DNA of 64,000 bases, taken from contig NZ_JAQZCH010000001.1 in the NCBI RefSeq assembly GCF_028737325.1, positions 1,470,732-1,534,731 of the forward strand, read 5' to 3'. Below are positions 1 to 8,368 of this stretch, piece by piece. The translations under genes and the position numbers were made by a program. Below the pieces are notes generated by a model, which made no database searches, had not been told where the DNA came from, and saw only the letters and a program-made list of their open reading frames with translations. The first letter of the stretch is position 1; every line of letters begins with the position of its first letter. Source of the DNA: Microbacterium thalli (GTDB lineage Bacteria; Actinomycetota; Actinomycetes; Actinomycetales; Microbacteriaceae).

Positions 1-543
1 ACGCTCGAGGCGGGCGGCCCCGACGTGCTCGTCATCAGCTCGTCGCAGGATCAGACCACCGTGCGCCAGGCGCTCGCCGGGCAGGTGGTCGGCTACCTCG
101 TCAAACCGTTCACGTTCGCGGCGCTGCAGGAACGCCTCGAGCGCTACGCCGTCGACCGCGAGCGCCGGGTGTCCGACGAGCGCGACCGGCCGCTCGCCCA
201 GAGCGAGATCGACCGGTTGCTGTCCACCGGCACGATTCGGACGGCATCGGCGACGTCGGTGCGCGACGGCCGCGGCGCGGCGCACCTGATTTCGGGCGGC
301 GACGCGGCCGCGCTGCCGAAAGGGCTCGCCGCGCCCACGCTCGCGCAGGTGGTCGCCGCCCTCGATCCCGTCGTGCCCCTCACCGGCGCCGAGGTCGCCG
401 CCGCGTGCGGCATCTCGCGCGCCACCGCGAACCGGTACCTCACGCACCTCGTCGACACCGGCGTGATCCACCTCTCGCACCGCTACGGCAAGCGGGGCCG
501 ACCCCAGGTGCTGTACCGGCTCGCGCCGTCGCCCGAGCGGTGA
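1..543 (+). CDS. CitB/DpiA-type response regulator, C-terminal part
   Basis: The left window edge cuts this gene; 180 residues remain, in the frame that reads TLEAGGPDVLVISSSQD. The visible part is the end of a receiver domain, with the conserved lysine in YLVKPFTFAALQERLERY, a linker, and a C-terminal helix-turn-helix (about residues 115-165 of the visible part, with GISRATANRYLTHLVDTG). This layout matches CitB/DpiA/DctR regulators, which usually partner a sensor kinase for citrate or other dicarboxylates. The phosphoacceptor Asp and the kinase gene lie outside the window. An internal GTG at 25 is not the true start because the receiver fold is already under way there. Confidence 0.85.
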   Translation, partial: TLEAGGPDVLVISSSQDQTTVRQALAGQVVGYLVKPFTFAALQERLERYAVDRERRVSDERDRPLAQSEIDRLLSTGTIRTASATSVRDGRGAAHLISGGDAAALPKGLAAPTLAQVVAALDPVVPLTGAEVAAACGISRATANRYLTHLVDTGVIHLSHRYGKRGRPQVLYRLAPSPER

Positions 544-563
544 ACCGGGCATAGCCTGAACGG

Positions 564-1418
564 ATGAGTGCGCCCGAGGTTCTGCGGTACGCCGCGTTCA
601 CATCCCGTCCCGAGGGCGGCAACCCCGCGGGGATCGTCCTGGATGCCGCTGGGCTCGACGCCCGCGACATGCAGCGCATCGCCGCCGAGGTCGACGAGGC
701 CGAGACGGCCTTCCTCACGGGAACAACCCCCGACGGCGCGCACACCGTGCGTTACTTCTCGCCCATCGCCGAGGTTCCGTTCTGCGGACACGCCACGGTC
801 GCCACCGCCGTGGCGCTCGCCGAGCGGGGACGCGTCGCGGATGACGGCGCCGTCCGCTTCGACACCCCCGTCGGAGTCGTCGCCATCGCGGTCACGCACG
901 ACGACGGCGGCATCCGGGCGGCGTTCACGAGCATCCAGCCGTCGGTGCGCGAGCTCGACGATGCCGACCTCGACGCGATCCTCGACCTGCTCGGGCTGAC
1001 GCGCGATGACCTCGACCCCACGCTGCCGCCGCGCCTCGCGAACACCGGGAACACGCACCCGGTCATCGTGCTGCGCGACCGTGAGACCTTCGACGGGTTC
1101 ACGTTCGACCCTGATGCCGTACGCGCGCTGCTGGATGACCGCGGATGGCCCGCGACCATCACCGTCGCCCACCGGGCGGCATCCGATCGGTTCCACGCGC
1201 GCAACCTCTTCCCGGTCGGGCGCATCACCGAAGACCCCGCGACCGGTTCCGCCGCAGCGTCCTTCGGCGCCTACCTGCGGTCGCTCGGCGCGGTCGCGGT
1301 GCCATCGACGGTCGTCATCGAGCAGGGTGGGCACGTCGGCCGACCGGGGGAGTTGACCGTCGAGATCACCGAGAGCGGTGGGATCACCGTGTCGGGGCAC
1401 GCCGTCCGCATGCCGTGA
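564..1418 (+). CDS. PhzF family isomerase/epimerase-like protein
   Basis: This 284-residue protein has the PhzF signature throughout: NPAGIVL near residue 20, the acidic A-E-T-A-F catalytic segment near 47, VPFCGHATVATA near 70 and EDPATGSAAASFGAYL near 222-237. PhzF proteins have a diaminopimelate-epimerase fold and isomerise small metabolites; the name comes from phenazine synthesis. No phenazine genes are nearby, so a housekeeping or unknown substrate is more likely. It follows the response regulator by 20 bp and may share its transcript. Confidence 0.88.
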   Translation: MSAPEVLRYAAFTSRPEGGNPAGIVLDAAGLDARDMQRIAAEVDEAETAFLTGTTPDGAHTVRYFSPIAEVPFCGHATVATAVALAERGRVADDGAVRFDTPVGVVAIAVTHDDGGIRAAFTSIQPSVRELDDADLDAILDLLGLTRDDLDPTLPPRLANTGNTHPVIVLRDRETFDGFTFDPDAVRALLDDRGWPATITVAHRAASDRFHARNLFPVGRITEDPATGSAAASFGAYLRSLGAVAVPSTVVIEQGGHVGRPGELTVEITESGGITVSGHAVRMP

Positions 1419-1485
1419 CCGGGTGAGCCGGATGGTGGACCGGGCGACGGTGGATGCCGCAGCCCCGATGTGATTGCATCGAGCG

Positions 1486-1818
1486 ATGGACCTGTCGTGG
1501 TTGTGGTTGCTGCCGGTCGCCGCCGGAGCGACGATGCAGGTCGTGTCGGTGTTCTGGTTCGAGCGGCTGCGCCCCGACGTCCCGTACCCGCTCTGGACAT
1601 TCGCGACTCGCGAACCGGGCGGTGTGCGCGCGCTGCGGGTCGGCGGTGCCACGCTCATCGTCTTCGCGGCGGTGATGCTGGCGCTGTCGCGCGGAGCCCT
1701 CTGGTTCGTGACGCCGATCGTCGTGGCGGCGGCCTTCGTGCCGATGGTGGTCGCGATCTACGTCGTGAACGGCAGGTTCACGCGGCGCCAAGCTCCCGGC
1801 GCCGAAGCGACCGACTGA
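1486..1818 (+). CDS. small membrane protein, unknown function
   Basis: This 110-residue protein has three or four hydrophobic stretches (WLWLLPVAAGATMQVV, then about residues 48-66 and 70-90) and a basic, polar C-terminus. I chose the ATG at 1486; an in-frame TTG at 1474 would add four residues and has no better ribosome site. The N-terminal MDLSWLWLLP is a plausible first membrane segment. I do not recognise the family. It lies between phzF-like and an oppositely oriented membrane protein. Confidence 0.65.
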   Translation: MDLSWLWLLPVAAGATMQVVSVFWFERLRPDVPYPLWTFATREPGGVRALRVGGATLIVFAAVMLALSRGALWFVTPIVVAAAFVPMVVAIYVVNGRFTRRQAPGAEATD

Positions 1819-1849
1819 CTGACCGCCGAGCTCCTACCGCGGGGCGGCC

Positions 1850-2170
1850 TCAGTCCGAGGTCGGGCGGTTCTGCGCCGGGGGAGGCGTCGCTGACCGCCG
1901 GCCGAGCAGGAACGCCAGCGCGAGCAGGCCGACGACGGCAACGGCGATCCCCGCCCACATGAGCGGCGAGACGACGGTGCCCGGCGTCGGAAAATAGGAG
2001 GCCGCGGCCAGCGGCTGGTAGGCGAACCACCCGAATGAGGCTTGTGGCTTCGTGATCAAGGCATCGAACAGGATCAGCAGGAGGCCGCTCGCGATCATCG
2101 CGCCGGCGATCCACCAGAGAGAGCGCGGAACGCGCGGCGACGGCGCAGGCGGTGATGTGGCGTCGGCCAT
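1850..2170 (-). CDS. small two-TM membrane protein, unknown function
   Basis: This 106-residue protein has a Pro-rich cytoplasmic N-terminus, a TM segment near residues 18-38 (SLWWIAGAMIASGLLLILF), an extracytoplasmic loop of about 35 residues with FGWFAYQPLAAASYFPTPG, a second TM near 72-90, and a Pro/Arg-rich tail. The loop resembles short conserved actinobacterial membrane proteins of unknown role. It is convergent with the upstream small membrane gene. Confidence 0.65.
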   Translation of the reverse strand: MADATSPPAPSPRVPRSLWWIAGAMIASGLLLILFDALITKPQASFGWFAYQPLAAASYFPTPGTVVSPLMWAGIAVAVVGLLALAFLLGRRSATPPPAQNRPTSD

Positions 2171-2199
2171 GGAGTTCCTTCGTCATTCGCCGAAAACGC

Positions 2200-2235
2200 G
2201 GAATGGCCCAGGCCTGGAGGTGCCTGAGCCATTCC
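2200..2235 (-). terminator. terminator downstream of lsr2
   Basis: GGAATGGC (2200-2207) pairs with GCCATTCC (2228-2235), and inside it CAGGC (2209-2213) pairs with GCCTG (2222-2226). Read on the minus strand, a short T-run (GCGTTTTCGG) follows the stem. It lies 15 bp after the lsr2 stop codon. Confidence 0.75.
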
Positions 2236-2250
2236 TGAGATCGGGTGTGC

Positions 2251-2595
2251 TTAGTTCGCGGCCCGATAAGCGTCGATCACGGATGCCGGAATGCGGCCGC
2301 GCTCGTTAACGGTGTGCCCATTCGCGCGCGCCCACTCACGGACGGCGCCGAGGTCGAGGTCGCTCTTGGTCGCGCGCGAGGAACGCGCACGCGTGGCGTT
2401 TCCGTTCGCGCGGATGGACCGGGCGACCTCCACGAAAGGCTCGAGCGCCTTGTAGAACTTCTCGGCGTTGTCGTCGGAGAGGTCGATCTCGTACGCCCGA
2501 CCTTCGATCGAGAACGTGATCTGCTTTCCTTCGCCGTCCTCGAGCACGGTGCCGTCGAGGTCATCGATGAGCTGGGTGATTTGTTTGCGGGCCAT
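2251..2595 (-). CDS. lsr2: Lsr2 family nucleoid-associated protein
   Basis: Lsr2 is the actinobacterial H-NS-like protein that bridges AT-rich DNA and silences acquired genes. This 114-residue copy begins [16 protein letters not shown], the family's N-terminal dimerisation strand, and ends with the DNA-binding module containing [24 protein letters not shown] is the family's AT-hook-like loop, usually RGR. The ATG at 2595 is chosen because the family starts at this MxKK/MARK position; upstream ATGs at 2604 and 2709 would add unrelated sequence. A basic linker (about residues 62-75) joins the two domains. A strong terminator follows. Confidence 0.93.
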   Translation of the reverse strand: MARKQITQLIDDLDGTVLEDGEGKQITFSIEGRAYEIDLSDDNAEKFYKALEPFVEVARSIRANGNATRARSSRATKSDLDLGAVREWARANGHTVNERGRIPASVIDAYRAAN

Positions 2596-2675
2596 GTACG
2601 CCATGGTAACGCTGACGCGTCCTTTCCCCTCATCGATTTCCCCGACCGCTATTTCATGTCGTGCCTGGCAAACGC

Positions 2676-4331
2676 TCAGACCATCTTCGCCCGCGCATTC
2701 GGAACGCAATGCGTCATCTGCAGACCGGCGACATCGCGGGGGCCGTTGTTCCCCAGATTGCCCAGTCGCTCGAGCTCGCCTTCGCTGAGCGTCTGCGACT
2801 GCAGCGGCGGCAGATCCTTGACCTCGTCCAGCCCGATACCGAGCCCCTCGCCGACGCGCCGACCGAGGTCGTCCTCCACCATGTAGAAGTGCCAGAGCAT
2901 GCGTTCCTGCACCGGACGCGCGGCCTGCCCGATCAACTCGACGAAATTGGCCACGAGGTCATCGCGCTCCCAGTCCTCCATCAACAGGTAACGCTGGCCC
3001 GCCTGCGTGTAGTCGTTCGTGCGCGGAATGCGCTTGCGCGTCAGGCGTCCCGTGATCTCGGGGCCCTGCTCGTCGTGCGTGGGATATTGCGCTTCGCGCA
3101 GACCGCCCGTGATCGAGGGCTCGTAGTTGACGTGCGGGTTCTCACCGCCGTTGTCGACGTGATAGGCCATCTGGCCATCACGCAGGTTTGTGGCGACCGA
3201 CGCATTCTTCGGCGAATTCACCGGCAGCTGCAGATAATTCGGGCCGACGCGGTAGCGCTGCGTGTCGGAGTACGAGAACGTGCGGCCGACGAGCATCTTG
3301 TCGTCCGAGAAGTCGAGTCCATCGACGAGCACGCCGGTGCCGAACGAGATCTGCTCGTTCTCGGCGAAGAAGTTCGAGACATTGCGGTTCAGCACCATCT
3401 TGCCCACGGTGCGCGGCGGGAACTCATTCTCGGGCCAGAGCTTCGTGTCATCGAGCGGATCGAAATCGAGTTCGGGGTGGTCGTGGTCATCCATCATCTG
3501 AACCTGCAGCTCCCACTCGGGGTACTCGCCGCGCTCGATCGCCTCGTACGCGTCCTTCGAGGCGTGGCCCAGGTCGCCGGCCTGGACGGCAGCGGCATCC
3601 GCTTCGGTCATCGAGCTGACGCCCACCGACGGGATCCAGTGGTACTTCACGAGCTTGGTCTCGCCCTGCTCGTTCACCCACTTGTAGGTGTTGACGCCGA
3701 ACCCCTGCTGTGTGCGGTAGTTCGCCGGGATGCCGCGGGGGCTGAACAGGTTGACGAGCATGTGCATCGACTCCGGCGTCTGCGACATGAAGTCGAAGAT
3801 GCGCGCCGGCTCCTGCCGGAAGGTGATGGGGTCGGGCTTGAGCGAGTGGATGACGTCGGGGAACTTGATCGCGTCGCGGATGAAGAAGACGCCGAGGTTG
3901 TTGCCGACGAGGTCCCAGTTGCCATCCTCGGTGTAGAACTTCACGGCGAAGCCCCGCGGATCACGAGCGGCCTCGGACGAATCGCGGCCGCCGATGACCG
4001 TCGAGAAGCGCACAGCGACATCCGTGCGCTTGCCGGCTTCCTGGAAGAGCTTCGCGCGCGTGAACTGTGCGATGGGCTCGTCGCCCCATGTGCCCGTCGT
4101 CTCGAAGTAGCCGAACGCGACGAAGCCGCGCGCATGCACGACGCGCTCGGGGATGCGCTCACGGTCGAAGTGGCTGATCTTCTCGAGGAAGTGGTAGTTC
4201 TCGAGCGTCGCCGGCCCCCGAGCCCCGACCGTCCGCTGGTTCTGGTTGTCGTAGACGGGGTGTCCCTGCCGGGTGGTCAGCTCCTGGCGGTCGTCGCCCT
4301 CAGCGGGCCCCTGGCTCGATACATCGGTCAT
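2676..4331 (-). CDS. katA: heme catalase
   Basis: Catalase converts hydrogen peroxide to water and oxygen. The 551-residue protein has the distal catalytic histidine at His66 in [14 protein letters not shown] and the proximal heme-ligand tyrosine at Tyr354 in [12 protein letters not shown], with conserved flanking blocks such as [20 protein letters not shown] and [15 protein letters not shown]. The length is slightly above the small-subunit clades because of a C-terminal tail ending in NARAKMV. No signal peptide is evident, so it is cytoplasmic. It stands alone between lsr2 and a small acidic protein gene on the same strand. Confidence 0.97.
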   Translation of the reverse strand: MTDVSSQGPAEGDDRQELTTRQGHPVYDNQNQRTVGARGPATLENYHFLEKISHFDRERIPERVVHARGFVAFGYFETTGTWGDEPIAQFTRAKLFQEAGKRTDVAVRFSTVIGGRDSSEAARDPRGFAVKFYTEDGNWDLVGNNLGVFFIRDAIKFPDVIHSLKPDPITFRQEPARIFDFMSQTPESMHMLVNLFSPRGIPANYRTQQGFGVNTYKWVNEQGETKLVKYHWIPSVGVSSMTEADAAAVQAGDLGHASKDAYEAIERGEYPEWELQVQMMDDHDHPELDFDPLDDTKLWPENEFPPRTVGKMVLNRNVSNFFAENEQISFGTGVLVDGLDFSDDKMLVGRTFSYSDTQRYRVGPNYLQLPVNSPKNASVATNLRDGQMAYHVDNGGENPHVNYEPSITGGLREAQYPTHDEQGPEITGRLTRKRIPRTNDYTQAGQRYLLMEDWERDDLVANFVELIGQAARPVQERMLWHFYMVEDDLGRRVGEGLGIGLDEVKDLPPLQSQTLSEGELERLGNLGNNGPRDVAGLQMTHCVPNARAKMV

Positions 4332-4497
4332 CGCGTCCTCCGTATGGTTCGCATGTCGTCGGAACGGCCGACGCTACGGGGGAGTGCGACGGGTGCGGAA
4401 GGGGGTTGCGGGCTATCGGAGCTTGACAGTCCTGCCCTGGCGATCGGCGCGGGCCCCGAGGGCTGGGACTACCCTCGAGATCGCCATTCGGAGCGGT

Positions 4498-4665
4498 TCA
4501 GGCGTCCGGGTGCTGGCTGTGGTCCGCGAAGTCGGGTTCAGCGCGCAGAACGTCGGCTATCTGTTCCTCCGGCCGTGGCGCAACGGTCTCATCAGCCTCG
4601 AGCTCCGGAACGCTCGGCTCATCGGCAGCCGGGATGTGGTGGTCAGAAGTGTTGTCGTACGACAC
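4498..4665 (-). CDS. small acidic protein, unknown function
   Basis: This predicted 55-residue protein begins VSYDNTSDHHIPAADEP and is rich in Asp, Glu and Pro. The start is chosen because GTG at 4665 is preceded, 6 nt upstream, by a good ribosome site (GAAGGA). The open frame continues upstream through the tRNA-Lys gene, and that part cannot be coding. I know no function. It sits between tRNA-Lys and catalase on the same strand. Confidence 0.55.
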   Translation of the reverse strand: MSYDNTSDHHIPAADEPSVPELEADETVAPRPEEQIADVLRAEPDFADHSQHPDA

Positions 4666-4820
4666 GGCGGATCCTTCGGTCGGTGCACTGCCAAGCGTAC
4701 GTGGATGTCGAGGCAGGCATCGTGAGCAGGAGGATTGCTGCCGCTCGGTGGCCAAGGCGGTTGCGGTGGGCGCCGGCGTTCCGACTTCTTCGGAGGTCGA
4801 GAGTTCCGACGCTGTTCCAG

Positions 4821-4896
4821 TGGTGGGCCCCGTGGGGCTCGAACCCACGACCCGCGGATTAAAAGTCCGATGCTCTACCGACTGAGCTAGAGGCCC
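4821..4896 (-). tRNA. tRNA-Lys (TTT)
   Basis: On the minus strand the gene begins GGGCCTC and ends GGGGCCC, forming a 7-bp acceptor stem, followed by discriminator A and an encoded CCA (4821-4823). The D arm reads GCTCAGTCGGTAGAGC, the anticodon loop CTTTTAA gives anticodon TTT, and the T arm contains GGTTCGAGCCC. A TACTAA hexamer about 13 nt upstream could be the -10 box. Confidence 0.97.
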
Positions 4897-4980
4897 TGAG
4901 CTTCCCAGCTTAGTAGCCGTCGCGGTGCCTGCGAGCCGCACCGGCCGCCGCACCCGGAAGGCATCCGTCCGGGCACGACA

Positions 4981-5010
4981 AAGCCGCCGGTGTGCTCGCA
5001 CCGGCGGCTT
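4981..5010 (-). terminator. terminator downstream of fasciclin gene
   Basis: A perfect 12-bp stem: AAGCCGCCGGTG (4981-4992) pairs with CACCGGCGGCTT (4999-5010) around a 6-nt loop. On the minus strand it is followed by TTTGTCG. It lies about 60 bp after the fasciclin stop codon. Confidence 0.75.
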
Positions 5011-5071
5011 CGCCTCGGCCACGGAGATACCGAGGCCGTGCCGCGGGAACCCCTCACCGCGGCTGTTCGGG

Positions 5072-5737
5072 TCACATCGGGGGCATCAGCACCGAGTCGA
5101 TGAGGTAAACCGTTGCGTTGGCGGTCTCGACGCCACCGCAGATGACAGCAGCGCTGTCGTTGATCATGATGTTGTCGCCCGAGCCGGTCACGGTGACCTC
5201 GCCGCCGTTGACGGTGGCGTGGGTGCCCTCGATCTCGTCGGGAGCGATCTGGCCGGGGACGACGTGGTAGGTGAGGATCGACGTCAGGGTCGCCGAGTCG
5301 GTCTTCAGCGACTCGATGGTGGCGGGGTCGATCTTCGCGAAGGCGTCGTCGACGGGAGCGAAGACGGTGAACTCGTCACCGTTCAGCGTGTCGACGAGGT
5401 TCACGTCGGGGTTCAGCTGGCCGCTGACGGCCGCCGTGAGCGTGGTGAGGATCGGGTTGTTCGACGCTGCGACGGCAACCGGGTCCTGCGACATGCCCTC
5501 AACCGAACCGGCACCCGAGGGAACGGCCTCGGCGTAGTCGGCACAGCCGGCGCCGACGAGGTTGGCGGCGGGGTCCATGCTGGCGTCGGGGGAGGCCGAC
5601 TCCATGGGCGCCGACGAGGGCGAGGTGGTCTCTTCGGTCATCGTCTCGCCCGAGCTGGACGAGCAAGCCGACAGCGCGAGCGCTCCGGCGAAGCCGAGGG
5701 CCAGGGCAGCAGTGAACTTCTTCTTGGTGCTGAGCAT
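5072..5737 (-). CDS. fasciclin (FAS1) domain lipoprotein, MPT70/83-like
   Basis: The 221-residue protein has a lipoprotein signal peptide ([18 protein letters not shown], lipobox LSAC with Cys25), a Ser/Thr/Glu-rich linker and one FAS1 domain from about residue 80 to the end. FAS1 landmarks are [38 protein letters not shown] and the closing [12 protein letters not shown]. It should be anchored outside the membrane and may act in adhesion or protein contacts. It is divergent from sigK-rskA across 206 bp; in mycobacteria SigK drives the FAS1 genes mpt70/mpt83, so SigK control is likely here too, though that is inference. Confidence 0.93.
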   Translation of the reverse strand: MLSTKKKFTAALALGFAGALALSACSSSSGETMTEETTSPSSAPMESASPDASMDPAANLVGAGCADYAEAVPSGAGSVEGMSQDPVAVAASNNPILTTLTAAVSGQLNPDVNLVDTLNGDEFTVFAPVDDAFAKIDPATIESLKTDSATLTSILTYHVVPGQIAPDEIEGTHATVNGGEVTVTGSGDNIMINDSAAVICGGVETANATVYLIDSVLMPPM

Positions 5738-5785
5738 GATTGCCTCCGTGTGTCTCCGCCGTGGGTCCGTCCCCGGCGTCGAGGG

Positions 5786-5815
5786 TTCTTCGGAGACCCC
5801 CGCGGAACGGATCGG
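5786..5815 (-). promoter_or_regulatory. candidate ECF (SigK-type) promoter of fasciclin gene
   Basis: Upstream of the fasciclin gene, on the minus strand, CGATCC (5814-5809) and CCGAAG (5793-5788) are separated by 15 bp. This resembles the CCATCC / CCGAAT elements I recall for mycobacterial SigK promoters. The match is imperfect and about 50 bp from the start codon, so this is only a candidate. Confidence 0.3.
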
Positions 5816-5943
5816 AAAAAAGTTGAGAATCTTGGAAAACGAGCTTCCGGGCGCTCGACGACCCCGTGACGAAGCGGCGTAGCGGAGGTAGAGAAGCGAT
5901 AACAGCTCGGCGCGGGGATCGGGAACGTGCTGCCTGATGCGGC

Positions 5944-6543
5944 ATGCTTATACGGATGGTCATCGATGGAATGGACGTGCCCGAGGACGGGCCGTCGACG
6001 GATCACGTGGCGGAGCTGCTGCAGCGCTGCGCCGACGGTGACCACAGCGCATTCACCCGCCTCTACGACATGCTCTCCGCGCGCGTATTCGGCCTCATCC
6101 TGCGCGTGCTCGTCGACCGGGCGCAGAGCGAGGAAGTGCTGCAAGAGGTCTTCCTCGAAGTGTGGCAATCCGCTTCGTCGTTCGCTCCGAAAAGAGGGCA
6201 AGGAAGATCGTGGGTTCTCACGATCGCCCACCGCCGAGCGGTCGATCGAGTGAGGTCGTCGCAGGCGAGCAGCGATCGCGATGTACGTGCGGGCTACCGA
6301 GACATGGCGTCGCAGCCCGAAGGCGTCGCCGAACAAGTGGAGCTTCGCATCGAAGGACGGCGCGTTGCTCGGGCTCTCAGCTCTCTACCCGAGGCGCAGC
6401 GAGAGGCCATCACCCTCGCCTATTACGGGGGTTACAGTCAAAGCGAGATCGCAGCGCTGGTAGGAGCGCCACTCGGAACGATCAAGACGCGGATGCGAGA
6501 CGGCCTGTCTCGGCTGCGCACCGCCATGGGGGTGACATCGTGA
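5944..6543 (+). CDS. sigK: ECF sigma factor SigK
   Basis: The 199-residue ECF sigma factor has region 2 at about residues 25-95 ([50 protein letters not shown]) and region 4 at about 140-195 ([40 protein letters not shown], interrupted here only by its own length). It recruits RNA polymerase to an envelope-linked regulon. The downstream anti-sigma gene overlaps its stop codon, and a FAS1 lipoprotein gene is divergent, as in mycobacterial sigK loci. ATG at 5944 is used; ATG at 5956 is an alternative four codons later. Confidence 0.9.
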   Translation: MLIRMVIDGMDVPEDGPSTDHVAELLQRCADGDHSAFTRLYDMLSARVFGLILRVLVDRAQSEEVLQEVFLEVWQSASSFAPKRGQGRSWVLTIAHRRAVDRVRSSQASSDRDVRAGYRDMASQPEGVAEQVELRIEGRRVARALSSLPEAQREAITLAYYGGYSQSEIAALVGAPLGTIKTRMRDGLSRLRTAMGVTS

Positions 6544-7370
6544 ACGAACAGGAATTCGCCGAACTCTCGGCCGGGTATGCCCTCGGCGCGCTGTCGCCGG
6601 AAGACGAAACCGCCTACCGCGAAGCACTCCACGCACACCCCGAATACGCCTCTCTCGCCGATGACGATGCCCGCGCGGCATCCTTCCTCGCCGAGGGGGC
6701 GGAAGAGGTCGCCCCGCCGGCCGACATCCGTGCCAGCCTGCTGGCTCGCATCGGTGCACCCGGGACTGCTGCGCCCGCAGGGAACACCGCAGCCGACCCG
6801 GATGCCGCTGACCCCGGCGACGAGCTGAGCGACGACGACCCGCGAGCGGAAGCGACCGCTCACCCCGTCGGCTCGCCCGTGACCGAGCAGATCCAGACGG
6901 TGCAGCGCCGCAACTGGACGCGCAGCCTGTTCGCCCTCACCGCGTCGATCGCGCTGCTGGTCGGCATCGGCTGGGGCGTCGGCACGCTGACCGAGGACAT
7001 GCGGGCGCCGAGCGCCGAGAGCGTGCTCGCTCAGATCGAGCGCTCCGGCGATGCCCATTCGAACACCGCGCAGCTCGCCGACGGCGGCGAGGCCACCGTG
7101 CACTGGTCGCCGAACGTCGAGGGTGTCGTGCTCGTCGCCGACGGCCTGCCCGAGATCGCTGACGACCAGTCGTACGAGGCCTGGTTCGTCCGCGGCTCCG
7201 CGCCTATCCCCGCGGGAGCGTTCGAGTCGAGCGACGGCTCGGCGGCGCTGCTGCTCGAGGGCGAGATGCAGCCCGACGACGTCATCGCCCTCACCATCGA
7301 GCAGAGCGGCGGATCGCCGAGCGGCCTGCCGACCACCGATCCGATCGTCGCCATCCCGACGAGCGCCTGA
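6540..7370 (+). CDS. rskA: anti-sigma-K factor RskA
   Basis: RskA is a single-pass membrane protein that holds SigK inactive and releases it after regulated proteolysis. This 276-residue protein has an N-terminal anti-sigma domain ([20 protein letters not shown]), an acidic linker, one TM segment near residues 128-147 and an extracytoplasmic RskA_C domain (VLVADGLPEIADDQSYEAWF). The GTG start at 6540 overlaps the sigK stop as GTGA, so translation is coupled. A strong terminator follows, closing a two-gene operon. Confidence 0.93.
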   Translation: MNEQEFAELSAGYALGALSPEDETAYREALHAHPEYASLADDDARAASFLAEGAEEVAPPADIRASLLARIGAPGTAAPAGNTAADPDAADPGDELSDDDPRAEATAHPVGSPVTEQIQTVQRRNWTRSLFALTASIALLVGIGWGVGTLTEDMRAPSAESVLAQIERSGDAHSNTAQLADGGEATVHWSPNVEGVVLVADGLPEIADDQSYEAWFVRGSAPIPAGAFESSDGSAALLLEGEMQPDDVIALTIEQSGGSPSGLPTTDPIVAIPTSA

Positions 7371-7393
7371 CTGCCCACCCCGTTATCCGGCAG

Positions 7394-7429
7394 CAGAACG
7401 GCCGGCCCATCGAAGGGCCGGCCGTTCTG
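7394..7429 (+). terminator. terminator after sigK-rskA
   Basis: A perfect 15-bp stem: CAGAACGGCCGGCCC (7394-7408) with GGGCCGGCCGTTCTG (7415-7429), loop ATCGAA, 23 bp after the rskA stop. The trailing sequence TCGTCCGTGTT has few T residues, as is common in high-GC actinobacteria. Confidence 0.85.
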
Positions 7430-7501
7430 TCGTCCGTGTTCACCCCTCGCGAGCGGTCCTCCGTCAGGGGCCAGTCGGGGCAGCGCCTCGCTTAGCCTGG
7501 A

Positions 7502-8143
7502 ATGATGACGGACGCATCCCGGGACTACCACAAGCCGGTTCGACGCCCCGCCGACGAGTTCGACCGGCACTTCGCCGGCGAGGATCCGGCCGAGGTCTCA
7601 CGCGTCGCCCACGCGACCGCGGGCGCGCTGCTCTCGCGTGTGCGCGAAGACCCCAGCGAGGACGTCGTCGAGCGGCTCGTCGGCCTCACCGCGCAGCACG
7701 GGATCGACACCGTCGCTGAGCTGTGGTCACGGTCGCCGGCGAAGTCGCTGCCGGGGGCGCTGTGGCGGCTGTACCTGCTGCAGCTGATGATCCATCGCGA
7801 TCCCCGCACCGCCGCGCTGCTCTACGAGCGCGGGCGCACGACACTTCGCTCGGCCGACGAGGTGATCGCGGGAGCCCCGACGCCCGCCGGACCGGAGGAG
7901 CTCGTCGCCCTCATCGACATCATCCTGCGCGGGGCGTTCCGCGGCGACTTCGCCGTCGCCCTCGAGCGAGCCGCCGCGTTCTGCCGGGTGCAGGCCGCCG
8001 GCGCGACCTCCGTCGCCGACGACCATGACGCCAGCGAGCCCGACCAGTCGACGGCGCTGACCGCGCGTGCCCTGCGGCTGAGCACCTACGCCGACGATCT
8101 GGGCTCGTGTGCGGGCCTCTGGCGGCGTGAAGCGCTGACCTGA
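7502..8143 (+). CDS. conserved hypothetical protein, alpha-helical
   Basis: This 213-residue soluble protein looks mainly helical; segments such as DEFDRHFAGEDPAEVSRVAHATAG and ALWRLYLLQLMIHRDPRTAALLYERG are typical of conserved Microbacteriaceae proteins that databases sometimes mislabel as an RNA polymerase subunit. I see no catalytic motif, TM segment or signal peptide. Two tandem ATGs (7502 and 7505) could serve as start. It stands alone between the rskA terminator and a structured intergenic region. Confidence 0.75.
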   Translation: MMTDASRDYHKPVRRPADEFDRHFAGEDPAEVSRVAHATAGALLSRVREDPSEDVVERLVGLTAQHGIDTVAELWSRSPAKSLPGALWRLYLLQLMIHRDPRTAALLYERGRTTLRSADEVIAGAPTPAGPEELVALIDIILRGAFRGDFAVALERAAAFCRVQAAGATSVADDHDASEPDQSTALTARALRLSTYADDLGSCAGLWRREALT

Positions 8144-8193
8144 GCCGGGGAGCGGGCGGCAACGCTGCTGCGCAGGTCGTCCGGAGAAAAGAA

Positions 8194-8275
8194 GTGCCGG
8201 ACCGCAGAACGCCTCTCGGCGCGTGGCCGCTCGCGGCGGCTGAAGATGGAGCCCGGGGTTACTGCGGCCCGGCAC
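8194..8275. other. long imperfect inverted repeat, candidate structured RNA
   Basis: GTGCCGG-A-CCGCAG (8194-8207) pairs with CTGCGG-C-CCGGCAC (8262-8275): 13 base pairs with one internal mismatch, enclosing 54 nt. Inside are two smaller hairpins, CGCC-TCTC-GGCG and GCCG-CTCG-CGGC. On the minus strand the closing stem is followed by TTCTTTTCT, as in an intrinsic terminator, yet no minus-strand gene lies upstream. It occupies most of the 225-bp gap between two plus-strand genes. It could be a small RNA, a leader of the next gene, or only a terminator. Confidence 0.4.
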
Positions 8276-8368
8276 CTACAGTCTAACCGAGCCTCACCCG
8301 AGGGCATTCCCGGGGTGTCGAATCGGATGCCGCGGGTGCGCGTCCAGCGCTGGCCGTAGGCTCGGCGC

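Noticed and set aside
564..1418. Phenazine biosynthesis gene cluster
   Set aside because: Only a PhzF-like protein is present; no phzB, phzD, phzE or phzG relatives nearby.
2661..4862. 733-residue open frame on the plus strand opposite katA
   Set aside because: It is antisense to a clear catalase gene and has no recognisable domain; long antisense frames are expected at this GC content.
4498..5022. 174-residue frame continuing through tRNA-Lys
   Set aside because: The middle portion is translated tRNA; only the part from GTG 4665 is plausible.
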